NCBI GenBank assembly: GCA_024639225.1
Contig: JAHEIS010000007.1
Location: 1-38,567 of the forward strand
DNA: 38,567 nt
Source of the DNA: Actinomycetes bacterium
GTDB lineage: Bacteria > Actinomycetota > Thermoleophilia > Miltoncostaeales > Miltoncostaeaceae
Direction: 5' to 3'
Part shown: positions 17,648-28,573 of the stretch, one piece after another
How positions within the stretch are numbered: the stretch's first letter is position 1
Layout: each line of letters opens with the position of its first letter
The notes under the pieces: generated by a model
Seen by the model: the letters and a program-made list of their open reading frames with translations, nothing else
What the model was told of the DNA's origin: nothing
Database searches by the model: none
Position numbers and translations under genes: made by a program

Positions 17648-18019
17648 ATGGCCCGAATTGCCGGAGTCAACATTCCGCGCGACAAGCGCGTCGAGATCGG
17701 CCTCACCTACATCTACGGAGTAGGCAGGGCGACCGCGAACAAGGTCCTCACCCAGGTCGAGATCGGTCCGGACACCTACGTCCGCGATCTCACCGAGACC
17801 GAGGTCAACCGACTCCGGGACGTGATCGAGAAGCAGCTGATGGTCGAGGGTGACCTTCGCCGCGAGCGCTCCAATGACGTCAAGCGCCTGATGGAGATCG
17901 GTTGTTACCGTGGCCTGCGTCACCGTCGGGGCATGCCGGTGCGCGGCCAGCGCACCAAGACCAACGCCCGCTCGCGCAAGGGCGGACGCAAGACCATCGC
18001 CCGGAAGAGGGCCGAATAG
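17648..18019 (+). CDS. rpsM: 30S ribosomal protein S13
   Basis: 123-residue S13, which contacts the 50S subunit and P-site tRNA. The N-terminal [23 protein letters not shown] with its helix-two-turn-helix and the basic tail [14 protein letters not shown] are present. The stop overlaps the GTG of rpsK (TAGTG). Confidence 0.98.
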   Translation: MARIAGVNIPRDKRVEIGLTYIYGVGRATANKVLTQVEIGPDTYVRDLTETEVNRLRDVIEKQLMVEGDLRRERSNDVKRLMEIGCYRGLRHRRGMPVRGQRTKTNARSRKGGRKTIARKRAE

Positions 18020-18417
18020 TGGCTCGTCAGAAGGCCACACGCGGCCGCACCCGGCGCAAGGCGCGCAAGAACATCAGTGTCGGCCACGCCCACGTGAAGA
18101 CGTCGTTCAACAACACGATCGTCACCCTCACCGACCGCCAGGGGAACGTGATCGCCTGGGAGACCGCCGGCTCGGCCGGCTTCAAGGGCTCCCGCAAGAG
18201 CACGCCGTTCGCCGCCCAGGTGACCGCCGATGCGGCCGCCAAGAAGGGCATGGAGCACGGCCTGCAGAAGGTCGACGCGTTCGTCAAGGGTCCCGGCTCA
18301 GGCCGTGAGACGGCGATCCGTTCACTCCAGGCCGCGGGCATCGAGGTCATGTCGGTCACCGACATCACCCCGGTTCCGCACAACGGCGTCCGTCAGCGCA
18401 AGCGCCGGAGGGTCTAG
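18019..18417 (+). CDS. rpsK: 30S ribosomal protein S11
   Basis: 132-residue S11 of the 30S platform. The GTG at 18019 gives [20 protein letters not shown]-track residues before it are out-of-frame rpsM. The conserved [15 protein letters not shown] and the ending [18 protein letters not shown] are typical. Confidence 0.98.
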   Translation: MARQKATRGRTRRKARKNISVGHAHVKTSFNNTIVTLTDRQGNVIAWETAGSAGFKGSRKSTPFAAQVTADAAAKKGMEHGLQKVDAFVKGPGSGRETAIRSLQAAGIEVMSVTDITPVPHNGVRQRKRRRV

Positions 18418-18421
18418 AGCA

Positions 18422-19024
18422 ATGGCCCGCTACACCGGACCCGCTGTCAAGCAGTCACGCCGCGAAGGCGTGGCGCTCACCGACAAGGCGCAGAAATACC
18501 TCGATCGCCGCGGCTACCCGCCGGGCGAGCACGGGCGCGGCCGCATCCGCCAGAGCGAGTATCTGCTCCAGCTGCGCGAGAAGCAGAAGACCCGTCGCTA
18601 CTACGGCGTGCTCGAGAAGCAGTTCCGCCGCTACTACAAGAAGGCGAGCCAGCAGCCCGGAATCACCGGCGAGAACCTGCTGCGCATTCTCGAGACGCGA
18701 CTCGACAACGTCGTCTTCCGCCTCGGCTTTGCCGGAACGCGCCGCCAGGCCCGTCAGTTCGTCGTGCACGGACACTTCCAGGTGAACGGCAAGCGGGTCA
18801 ACATCCCCAGCTATCAGGTCCGACCCGACGACATCATCATGATGAAGCCGGGCGCGCCGATCGCGGATCGGGTTCAGGAGGCGACCGAGATCGGCGCCAC
18901 CGTCGCCCCCTGGCTGCAGGCGGACCACGACGGTTTCAACGGCAAGGTTCTCCGGGTGCCCGATCGCGATGAGATCGACGCCCCGGTTGAGGAGCAGCTC
19001 ATCGTCGAGCTCTACTCGAAGTAA
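18422..19024 (+). CDS. rpsD: 30S ribosomal protein S4
   Basis: 200-residue S4, a primary 16S binder. Start ATG at 18422 (MARYTGPAVKQSRREG); the track version begins inside rpsK. The S4 RNA-binding domain (LETRLDNVVFRLGFAGTRRQARQFVVHGH) is clear. The N-terminus lacks the zinc-binding cysteines of some S4 proteins, so it is a Cys-minus form. Confidence 0.98.
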   Translation: MARYTGPAVKQSRREGVALTDKAQKYLDRRGYPPGEHGRGRIRQSEYLLQLREKQKTRRYYGVLEKQFRRYYKKASQQPGITGENLLRILETRLDNVVFRLGFAGTRRQARQFVVHGHFQVNGKRVNIPSYQVRPDDIIMMKPGAPIADRVQEATEIGATVAPWLQADHDGFNGKVLRVPDRDEIDAPVEEQLIVELYSK

Positions 19025-19149
19025 CAGGTAAAAACCCCGCTCCCCCGCGATGGCGGGCCCCGTGACGCGCGGTGGCCGGGCCGATGCAGGGAGCATGGCA
19101 ACGCGTCAGTGCCCACCAGGCGTGGGCGACGCTGGAGGAGGCTCCACCA

Positions 19150-20091
19150 GTGCTAGATATCCAGGCTCCGCGGATGACCTACGAGGAAGGGTCCGAGAAC
19201 TTCGGCCGCTTCGAGGTCGAACCGCTCGATCGCGGCTTCGGCCACACCTTCGGCAACAGCCTTCGTCGGGTGCTGCTCAGCAGCCTCGAGGGGGCGGCCG
19301 TCACGTCCGTCCGCGTGGAGGGCGTGCAGCACGAGTTCAGCTCCATCGAGGGCGTCAAGGAAGACGTCACCGACATCATCCTCAATCTCCGTGGTCTGGT
19401 CTGCCGCCTCCACGGTGAGGTCGGCGAGATCGAGGTCGAGCTCTCGGCCTCCGGCGCCGGCGCAGTCACCGCGGGCGACATCTCCGCCCCAGCCGACCTC
19501 GAGATCCTGAATCCCGAGCTCGAGATCGCCAACCTGCTCTCGAACGCCCGCCTCGACATGGTGCTCGCGATCACGCGCGGTCGCGGCTACGTCCGCGCCG
19601 AGCAGAACAAGGGCAGTTCCACGACGATCGGCGTGATCCCGGTCGACTCGATCTTCTCGCCGGTCACGCGCGTCCGGTACGAGGTCGGCTCCGCCCGCGT
19701 CGGCCAGCGCACCGACTTCGACAAGCTCGCGCTGGAGATCGAGACCGACGGTTCGATCAACCCGCGCGACGCGATGTCGCAGGCCGCCGGCCTGCTCATC
19801 GGCCGCCTGTCGATCTTTGCCGACCCCGACTCGATCATTCTCCCGGGTGAGGCCGAGGTCGAAGAGGAAGCGCCCTCCGGGGGGATGCACGACATCATGA
19901 TCGAGGAACTCGAGCTCGGTGTCCGGTCCTACAACTGCCTCAAGCGGGTGGGCGTCGAGACGATCGGCGATCTCATCTCCAAGAGCGAGGCGGAGCTGTC
20001 GGCCATCCCGAACTTCGGCAAGAAGAGCATTGAAGAGGTCAAGGAGCACCTCGCCTCGCACGGCCTGTCGCTGCGCGGCGGGGACGAGTAG
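19150..20091 (+). CDS. rpoA: DNA-directed RNA polymerase subunit alpha
   Basis: 313 residues, the usual length. The N-terminal domain that dimerises and binds beta/beta-prime includes EPLDRGFGHTFGNSLRRVLLSS; the C-terminal domain (from about residue 240, SYNCLKRVGVETIGDL) contacts UP elements and activators. GTG 19150 is chosen because GGAGGAG lies 9 nt upstream and the family starts here; the track ORF adds 26 residues. The 125 nt between rpsD and rpoA is the largest gap between genes in the alpha segment after rpmJ. Confidence 0.98.
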   Translation: MLDIQAPRMTYEEGSENFGRFEVEPLDRGFGHTFGNSLRRVLLSSLEGAAVTSVRVEGVQHEFSSIEGVKEDVTDIILNLRGLVCRLHGEVGEIEVELSASGAGAVTAGDISAPADLEILNPELEIANLLSNARLDMVLAITRGRGYVRAEQNKGSSTTIGVIPVDSIFSPVTRVRYEVGSARVGQRTDFDKLALEIETDGSINPRDAMSQAAGLLIGRLSIFADPDSIILPGEAEVEEEAPSGGMHDIMIEELELGVRSYNCLKRVGVETIGDLISKSEAELSAIPNFGKKSIEEVKEHLASHGLSLRGGDE

Positions 20092-20125
20092 CATCCCTGA
20101 TCGCAACTGAGGAGTAAGGAAACGC

Positions 20126-20530
20126 ATGCGTCACCGCCGTAAAGGACCCAAGCTCAACCGGTCGAGCTCTCATCGCAAGTCGATGGGAGCGAATCTGGCG
20201 GTGGCGCTGCTCACTCACGGGCGCATCCAGACGACAGCCCCCAAGGCAAAGCTGGCGCGCAGCGTCGCCGAGAAGGCGATCACGCTGGCCAAGCGCGGTG
20301 ATCTCCACGCCCGGCGCCAGGCGATCACCCTGCTGCGCAACAAGGAGGTCACGTACCGCCTGTTCGAGCAGGTCGGCCCCGCGTATGAGGGCATCGAGGG
20401 CGGATACACCCGCACGCTCAAGCTCGGCCCGCGCCAGGGCGACAACGCGCCGATGGTGCTCCTGGAGCTGACCGCCGCCGCGGCGGTGCCCGCCACCCCC
20501 GACGACGACGAGGAGTCCGACGACTCCTGA
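20126..20530 (+). CDS. rplQ: 50S ribosomal protein L17
   Basis: 134-residue L17 located near the tunnel exit. It has the conserved start MRHRRKGPKLNRSSSHR and GGYTRTLKLGPRQGDNAPM near the end, followed by a short acidic tail (DDDEESDDS). The start is supported by GAGGAGTAAGGA upstream. Confidence 0.98.
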   Translation: MRHRRKGPKLNRSSSHRKSMGANLAVALLTHGRIQTTAPKAKLARSVAEKAITLAKRGDLHARRQAITLLRNKEVTYRLFEQVGPAYEGIEGGYTRTLKLGPRQGDNAPMVLLELTAAAAVPATPDDDEESDDS

Positions 20531-20542
20531 TCGTCGGGCGCG

Positions 20543-21292
20543 ATGCCGGTCTTCCGGATCGACCTGGAATATGACGGGGCCGCGTTCGCCGGCTGGGCGA
20601 TCCAGCCCGGCGCCCGCACCGTGGAGGGCGAGCTGAGGCGTGCCCTGACGGCTGTGCTCCGCGGTCCCTATTCGCTCGCGGTGGCGGGGCGGACCGACGC
20701 CGGCGTCCACGCGACCGGCCAGGTCGTCTCACTGTCGGGCGAAGCTCCCGTCGATCCGCATCGCCTCCGCAGCGCGCTTCGCGGACTGCTGCCGCGCGAC
20801 ATCGACGCCTATGCGGTCTCGGCCGCCACAGACGGATTTGACGCTCGCCACGACGCGCTCACGCGGCGCTACGAGTACCGGGTGCTGGCGGGCCGGAGCA
20901 GCGCGCTGCGTCGGGGCCGGGTGCTTGAGTACTACCGTGACCTTGAAGAGAGTGTCCTCGACACCTGCGCCCACGAGGTGCAGGGCAGGCATGACTTCCG
21001 CGCCTTCACGCCCACGCGGAGCCGCCACACGCGCTTCACGCGCACGATCGTCGGGGCGGCGTGGGAGCGGCGCGGCGACGAGCGTGTTCTGGTCATCGAG
21101 GCGAACTCCTTTCTGCACCACATGGTCCGCGTGATGGTTGGGACCATGCTCGAGACGGCGTCGGGGCTGAGGTCGGTTGCCGGTTTTCGTGAGCTGCTCG
21201 CCTCGGCCGATCGCCGCGACGCCGGACCGACGGCCCCGGCCCACCCGCTCACCCTGGTCGCAGTGACGTATCCCGCCGAGGTGGCGTCCTGA
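20543..21292 (+). CDS. truA: tRNA pseudouridine(38-40) synthase
   Basis: 249-residue TruA, making pseudouridine at positions 38-40 in the anticodon arm. The catalytic Asp is Asp52 in GRTDAGVHATGQ; RRYEYRVL and NSFLHHMVRVMVG are further family motifs. It lies 12 nt after rplQ, a common arrangement in Gram-positives, so it is probably the distal part of the alpha operon. The stop overlaps the next gene's likely CTG start. Confidence 0.97.
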   Translation: MPVFRIDLEYDGAAFAGWAIQPGARTVEGELRRALTAVLRGPYSLAVAGRTDAGVHATGQVVSLSGEAPVDPHRLRSALRGLLPRDIDAYAVSAATDGFDARHDALTRRYEYRVLAGRSSALRRGRVLEYYRDLEESVLDTCAHEVQGRHDFRAFTPTRSRHTRFTRTIVGAAWERRGDERVLVIEANSFLHHMVRVMVGTMLETASGLRSVAGFRELLASADRRDAGPTAPAHPLTLVAVTYPAEVAS

Positions 21293-21840
21293 ACGCTCTG
21301 CTCGGCATCCCTGAGCTCTGGCTCGGTCGGGGCCTTGCCGTCCTGCTCATCGTCGTCGCGGCGGCCATTCTGGCGCGCTTGGCCGGGATCATTGCTCGGC
21401 GTGTCATCGCCCGCGTGCTCGGCGGGCCGGGCGACGACGGTGACGCGGGGCGCCAGCGGCGCCGCGAAGGCCTCGGTCGGATCGCCGGGTGGCTCGCCGC
21501 CGGCCTGGTGTGGTCCATCGCCGTCGGCGCCGTTTTTCTCGCCCTGGGGGTCGATCTGCTCGCCTTCGTCGCCGGTGTCGGCTTCCTCGGCGTGGCCATC
21601 GTCACTGCGGCCCAGAACCCCCTCAAGGACATGGTCGCCGGCATCATGATCGTCGCCGATGACCACATCGCCCCGGGCGACCGCGTCCGCATCGATGACC
21701 TCGAGGGAACCGTGGAGCGCATCGATCTCCGCGCCACCCATCTCCGGGCAGAGGACGGCACGCCGTGGTTCGTGTTCAACTCGTCAATCGACCGTATCGC
21801 GGTGCTGAAGCGACGCGAGGGCCCTGCCCCGCCGGACTGA
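21289..21840 (+). CDS. Small MscS-family mechanosensitive channel
   Basis: Predicted minimal MscS-type membrane channel of about 183 residues. The ORF track begins at an internal TTG (21379), which would cut the first helix; in frame upstream lies GRGLAVLLIVVAAAILARLA, a clear transmembrane segment, and the only start-like codon is CTG 21289, overlapping the truA stop as CTGA with GAGG 7 nt upstream. Two more helices follow, the third being the pore-type helix ending NPLKDMVAG, then the short beta domain (IAPGDRVRIDDLEGTVERI). The large cytoplasmic C-terminal cage of E. coli MscS is absent. Confidence 0.82.
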   Translation: MNALLGIPELWLGRGLAVLLIVVAAAILARLAGIIARRVIARVLGGPGDDGDAGRQRRREGLGRIAGWLAAGLVWSIAVGAVFLALGVDLLAFVAGVGFLGVAIVTAAQNPLKDMVAGIMIVADDHIAPGDRVRIDDLEGTVERIDLRATHLRAEDGTPWFVFNSSIDRIAVLKRREGPAPPD

Positions 21841-21860
21841 GGGCCGGCCTACCGGCGGGG
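21827..21860. terminator. Hairpin spanning the convergent ends of mscS and tag
   Basis: CCCCGCCGG at 21827-21835 pairs perfectly with CCGGCGGGG at 21852-21860. It covers both stop codons of the convergent genes. There is no T run on either side, so a termination role is only inferred. Confidence 0.35.
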
Positions 21861-22484
21861 TGCCGGAGGCGTGAAAGCGCCCTGTGCGTCCTCGACGCGT
21901 GACCGGGCCGCACAGCCGGCGATGTGGTCATTGACCAGGCCCATCGCCTGCATGAAGGCATAGCAGGTCGTCGGACCGACGAACCTCCAGCCACGCCGCT
22001 TGAGCTCCGTGCTCAGTGCCCGCGAGGACGGGGTCTCGGTCATCGTCGCCAGGGCGGCGAGGGTCATTCGCTTCGGGCGCTCGTGGGCGGGAGGCGCGAA
22101 GCTCCAGAAGAAGGCCGCGAGGCTGCCGTACTCCGCAGTGATCTCCGGCACCCGGCGGGCGTTGGATATCGTCGCCTCGATCTTGCCCCGGTGACGGACG
22201 ATGCCCGCGTCGCCCAGCAGGCGCTCGACCGACCGTGATGTGAAGCGGGCGACACGCTCGGGATCGAAGTCACGGAACGCCCGGCGGAAGTTCTCCCGCT
22301 TCTGCAGGATGGTGAGCCAGCTCAGCCCGGACTGGAAGCCCTCGAGGCAGATCTTCTCGAACAGGCGCCGGTCGTCGGCGACCGGCATACCCCACTCATC
22401 GTCGTGATACCTCTGGTAGGCGGCATTCTCGCCGGCCCACCAGCAGCCGAGGGATCTGTCGTCGCGTTCCACGAGGCCGCTCAC
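21849..22484 (-). CDS. tag: DNA-3-methyladenine glycosylase I
   Basis: 211-residue Tag glycosylase that removes 3-methyladenine from alkylated DNA. It has the zinc-snap ligands Cys14 (GCWWAGEN), His27 (RYHDDEWG) and the C-terminal DHIAGC pair, and the catalytic-region motif LEGFQSGLSWLTILQKRENFR with Glu48. The GTG start lies only 6 nt after a TAGTCT -10-like box, which suggests a leaderless mRNA. It diverges from surE. Confidence 0.95.
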   Translation of the reverse strand: MSGLVERDDRSLGCWWAGENAAYQRYHDDEWGMPVADDRRLFEKICLEGFQSGLSWLTILQKRENFRRAFRDFDPERVARFTSRSVERLLGDAGIVRHRGKIEATISNARRVPEITAEYGSLAAFFWSFAPPAHERPKRMTLAALATMTETPSSRALSTELKRRGWRFVGPTTCYAFMQAMGLVNDHIAGCAARSRVEDAQGAFTPPAPRR

Positions 22485-22490
22485 GCCCTG

Positions 22491-22521
22491 AGACTACGCC
22501 CGCGGGGGCGAGAGATAGGCT
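22491..22521. promoter_or_regulatory. Overlapping divergent promoters of tag and surE
   Basis: TAGTCT (minus strand, 22496-22491) lies 6 nt before the tag GTG, and TAGGCT (plus strand, 22516-22521) lies 12 nt before the surE GTG. Both fit the TANNNT form of actinobacterial -10 boxes. They are so close that each -35 region would fall on the other's -10. No good -35 box is visible. Confidence 0.4.
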
Positions 22522-22533
22522 GCCCCGCGGCGC

Positions 22534-23333
22534 GTGAACATCCTCCTGACAAACGACGACGGCATCGACTCGCCCGGACTGCTCGCCCAGTACGGCGCGT
22601 TGCGCCGGTTCGGTGACGTGAGCGTCGTCGCCCCCGACCGCAACCAGAGCGGGGTCGGGCGCGCGATCAGCATCGGCGCCGACCTCTGCGCCGACGAGCG
22701 CGAGCTGCCCGACGGTGAAATCGGATACGCGATCTCGGGGACCCCCGTGGACTGCGTACGCATGGCTCACCTCGGCCTCGTCCCCGGGCCGATCGACGCG
22801 GTTGTCGCCGGGATCAATCTGGGCCAGAACCTCGGCGAGGACGTCACGTACTCCGGAACGGTCGGCGCCGCACTCGAGGGGGTGCTTCTGGGGCTTCCGG
22901 CCGTCGGTGTCTCCCAACGGATCGGCGGCCTCTGGCATCCCGACATGACGGGGGCGACCGACTTCGCGCCCGTCGCGCGCTTCACGGCCGGCCTGCTGGA
23001 CGATTTGCTGGCCGTTGGCTTTCCGGAGGGCCTCGCCCTCAACATCAACGCCCCCCAGACAGCGCCCGGGCATCCCTCGGGCGCCCGGCTCACCCACCTG
23101 ACCCGCTGCGTCTACCGGGACCAGCTCGAGCAGGTCGCCGTCGACGAGCGAGGTCGGCACTATCGGATCTACGGTCGCGCCCCTCTCTATGTGGGAGGCG
23201 AGGGCACCGACTCGGACACGGTCACCGACGGCGAGATCTCCGTGACCCCGATCGGCCTCAACCTCGACCCCCCGACCGAGGCGCTGCCGCCGCGGCTGGC
23301 TGCGGCGGTCGACGGCCGGGCCCCGGAGGCGGC

Positions 23334-23337
<4 letters not shown>
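22534..23337 (+). CDS. surE: 5'/3'-nucleotidase SurE
   Basis: 267-residue SurE, a metal-dependent survival-linked nucleotidase acting on nucleoside monophosphates. The metal site Asp8-Asp9 (LLTNDDGIDSPG), Ser39 (RNQSGVGRAI), Asn in AGINLGQN, and GTPVDCV are all present. GTG start. Its TGA overlaps the HAD gene's GTG (GTGA), so surE, the phosphatase and ligA form an operon. Confidence 0.96.
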
Positions 23338-26023
<2,686 letters not shown>

Positions 26024-26187
26024 TCCGCACCGAGCGCGATATTCCGCGCGCGTCGTTGATTCTCCCCGTATTCACCGCGGCATCTGCCGACGATGGAGGA
26101 TGCCGGGCGACCGACCGCGTGCGAGTCTGACGCCCGAGGAGGCACGGGTGCCCGGCCGTCTCCGGTGGCCGCATCGCGTGAGCAGAG

Positions 26188-26775
26188 GTGAAGGATCATC
26201 GCTCCCCGTTTGAGCTGCTCGGCCGCGTCCCCGGCCTGAAGCGTCACTCTCTCGCCGTCGCGGAGTCCGCGTTCGATCTCGGCGTTGCCGACGGTTGGAG
26301 TCCGGGCGACTGCGCCCGACTCTATTCCGCCGGCCTGCTGCACGATGTGGGCCTGCCGATCGTCGTCGAGCCGGACGTCGTCGCGCGGGCGGGCCCCCTC
26401 CGGAGCGTCGAGAAGGACGCGATCCGCGATCACGGGGCAGCCGGGGCCCTGTGGGCCGGCAGCCTCCTCGACGAGGAGCAGGCGTCGTGGGTCGCCGCTC
26501 ACCATGAGCGATGGGATGGCCGGGGGTACCCTGCCGGTCTCGGCGGGGAGGAAATCCCCCGCGGTGCGCGGCTCATCGCCGTCGCCGAGGCCTGGGACAC
26601 GATGGTGCGCGGCCGGCCGTACCCGCGGCGCCTCGCACCGGTCGCGGCGTCTCGCGAGCTGCTCCGCGGTTCCGGCACCCAGTTCTGCCCGGAATGCGTC
26701 GCGCTCGCGCTGGAGGTACTCGGTCCCGGCGCGCAGACCGGTGACGAGCCCCATCCGCGCCTGATGGCCGGCTGA
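26188..26775 (+). CDS. Stand-alone HD-GYP-like phosphohydrolase
   Basis: 195-residue protein with an HD motif (AGLLHDVGLP) and the longer HD-GYP signature HHERWDGRGYPAGLGGEEIP, then GARLIAVAEAWDTMV and GTQF. HD-GYP proteins are usually cyclic-di-GMP phosphodiesterases fused to a receiver or sensor; here no other domain or membrane segment is seen. Usual family text is VADAFDAM; here AEAWDTM, a change at the Asp. Enzyme activity is therefore uncertain. GTG start with a poor ribosome site; 164 nt after ligA. Confidence 0.82.
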   Translation: MKDHRSPFELLGRVPGLKRHSLAVAESAFDLGVADGWSPGDCARLYSAGLLHDVGLPIVVEPDVVARAGPLRSVEKDAIRDHGAAGALWAGSLLDEEQASWVAAHHERWDGRGYPAGLGGEEIPRGARLIAVAEAWDTMVRGRPYPRRLAPVAASRELLRGSGTQFCPECVALALEVLGPGAQTGDEPHPRLMAG

Positions 26776-26787
26776 GGCCACCGGGGG

Positions 26788-28059
26788 CTAGCGGTCGGCC
26801 GCTCCGGCGGCGAGCAGCGCGATGATCCGGTTCTGCGTCGCCTGCGCCCCGCTGATGTCGGTGTCGTTCATCATCAGGGCGAAGGCGTAGCGATCGCCCC
26901 GCCGGGAGACGACGCGTCCGGCCAGGGTGCTGACGCCGTTGATGTAACCGGTCTTCGCCCGCACGCGCTTGCGCGCCGAGCCCCGGAATCTCCTCACGAG
27001 CGTTCCCTCGCCGCCGCGAGGGAGCGACGAGATCAGTGCGCGACCCCATGTACGGTCGCGGTCGGCGGTGGCGATCAGCCGGGCCAGGCTCGCCGCCGAC
27101 ACCCGGTTCTGGCGCGAGAGGCCCGATCCGTCGACGATCCGATCGCCCGCCGCGAGAATGCCGAGCGATCGCAGGCGCGACGAGATGGCCCGTGCGCCGC
27201 CGGCGCTCGTACCGCGCCCGCCAGAGTGGGCCCCGACGCCTTTGAGGAGGGTCTCGGCGATGTGGTTGTCACTGCTGCGGTTCATTGTGCCGGCGATGAT
27301 TCGCAGGCGGGGAGACAGCGCCGTCGCCAGGAGTCGACCCTTCTTCGGCGTACGGCCCGTCCGGACGTCACCGCGGTGGCCGACGCCGACGCCCTTCATG
27401 GCCGCGCGGAGACGCTGGCCGCTCGCGCGCGGCGGATCGGGGCTGTAGGCGGCCTGCCCGTTGCCCGCGTGGGCCTGATTGGTGGGCAAACCGGTCAGGG
27501 GCGGCGAGTAGAGGGTGTAGTACGGCAGCCAACCACGGCCGGTGCGGCGTGCGTCGAAGATCGACTCGTCGGCGACGATGGGTCCGTTGACCTGACGGAT
27601 TCCCCGCTTCTTCAGGGGGCGGGCGAGACGGGCGAGCAGGGTTGCTCGCCCGTCGAGCTCGGCCCGGGCGTAGGCGCCGGTCGCCAGCACGGGGTCGCCG
27701 CCACCCTGCATGTAGATCGGACCCTTCAGCGTCCTGCCCCGGAGGCGGGCACCGGCGCTCGTGTAGAGCCGGGTCGGGAAGCGGAAGTCCGGTCCGAGTG
27801 TCGTGAGCGCCCCGGCGGACGTGATGAGCTTCTGTGTGGAGGCCGGGATGAACGGCTCACGGGGCCTGTGCGAGGCGACCACGACCCCCCCGCCGGGATC
27901 GAGGCGGACGATCATGGCGCCGGTTCCGGGGTGCTGGGCGGTCCAGGCGCGGAGGGTGGCCTCGACCGTGCCCGCCGCCGAGGCTGACGGGGCCAGAGCC
28001 GAAGCCGCCACGGCCGTCAGAACGGCCGTGGCACAGGTCAGACGGGTTGGGATTGACAC
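26788..28059 (-). CDS. dacB: D-alanyl-D-alanine carboxypeptidase/endopeptidase (PBP4, peptidase S13)
   Basis: 423-residue exported penicillin-binding protein that trims or cleaves peptidoglycan peptides. An N-terminal signal peptide ends near SASAAG. Active-site motifs: Ser74-x-x-Lys77 (PASTQK), Ser263-Asp-Asn (RSSDNH) and Lys369-Thr-Gly (AKTGYINGV). The long insert between the first two motifs is typical of class C PBP4. GTG start. It converges with the HD-GYP gene across a 12-nt gap. Confidence 0.95.
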   Translation of the reverse strand: MSIPTRLTCATAVLTAVAASALAPSASAAGTVEATLRAWTAQHPGTGAMIVRLDPGGGVVVASHRPREPFIPASTQKLITSAGALTTLGPDFRFPTRLYTSAGARLRGRTLKGPIYMQGGGDPVLATGAYARAELDGRATLLARLARPLKKRGIRQVNGPIVADESIFDARRTGRGWLPYYTLYSPPLTGLPTNQAHAGNGQAAYSPDPPRASGQRLRAAMKGVGVGHRGDVRTGRTPKKGRLLATALSPRLRIIAGTMNRSSDNHIAETLLKGVGAHSGGRGTSAGGARAISSRLRSLGILAAGDRIVDGSGLSRQNRVSAASLARLIATADRDRTWGRALISSLPRGGEGTLVRRFRGSARKRVRAKTGYINGVSTLAGRVVSRRGDRYAFALMMNDTDISGAQATQNRIIALLAAGAADR

Positions 28060-28155
28060 GACCCGTGAATTCTCCCCCGAGCCGCGCGGTCCTGCCGGGA
28101 ATCCCGTTCCGTCATGCGGCGACGGATACGGGCTTCCGCGGGTGAGCTGCCGACG

Positions 28156-28356
28156 CTAGGCGAAGAGGCGCCGGAGAACCGGTTCCGTCGTCTCCGGCAG
28201 GGGGTAGTCGCTCTCCCGGAGCGAGGCGATCAGCAGGTTCTTGTCGATCCGGCCGTTGTAGATCGGCACGGATTCCTGGTTGCACAGACGGATGACGTCC
28301 CGGTCGCTCACACCGAGCATGTTGGAGATTTCGGCAGGGGTCAGGTGGTTGGACAA
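28156..28356 (-). CDS. Small helix-turn-helix (MerR/excisionase-like) protein
   Basis: About 66 residues. LTPAEISNMLGVSDRDVIRLCNQESVPIY looks like a winged helix-turn-helix of the excisionase/BldC type, probably DNA-binding. The track starts at ATG 28377, but a perfect GGAGGT lies inside that version, 6 nt before TTG 28356, so TTG is the likelier start. The 196 nt between its track start and the PAP2 gene shows no gene; it probably carries this gene's promoter. Targets are unknown. Confidence 0.8.
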   Translation of the reverse strand: MSNHLTPAEISNMLGVSDRDVIRLCNQESVPIYNGRIDKNLLIASLRESDYPLPETTEPVLRRLFA

Positions 28357-28573
28357 CTCACGACCTCCATATGTCATGCACAGGACCGTCCGTCGGAAGG
28401 GCGCCCCGGAGGGCTCGACGAGGACGGGAGGGAGGCATCTAGTGCCCTCTACCGCCTGTGCGTTCTCTCATGGGGGGCAAACTAGCACCGGGAGCGGCGA
28501 ACGCGATGGTCCCTGAGGCCCAAATGGACGATCTGTGGACTGGACCTACAGGCATTCCCCGCACAGTCCGGAT

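Noticed and set aside
26093-26191. HD-GYP-like remnant or small ORF (GDRPRASLTPEEARV in another frame) between ligA and the HD-GYP gene
   Set aside because: The resemblance to the post-motif stretch of HD-GYP proteins is too short and lies out of context; may be chance in GC-rich DNA.
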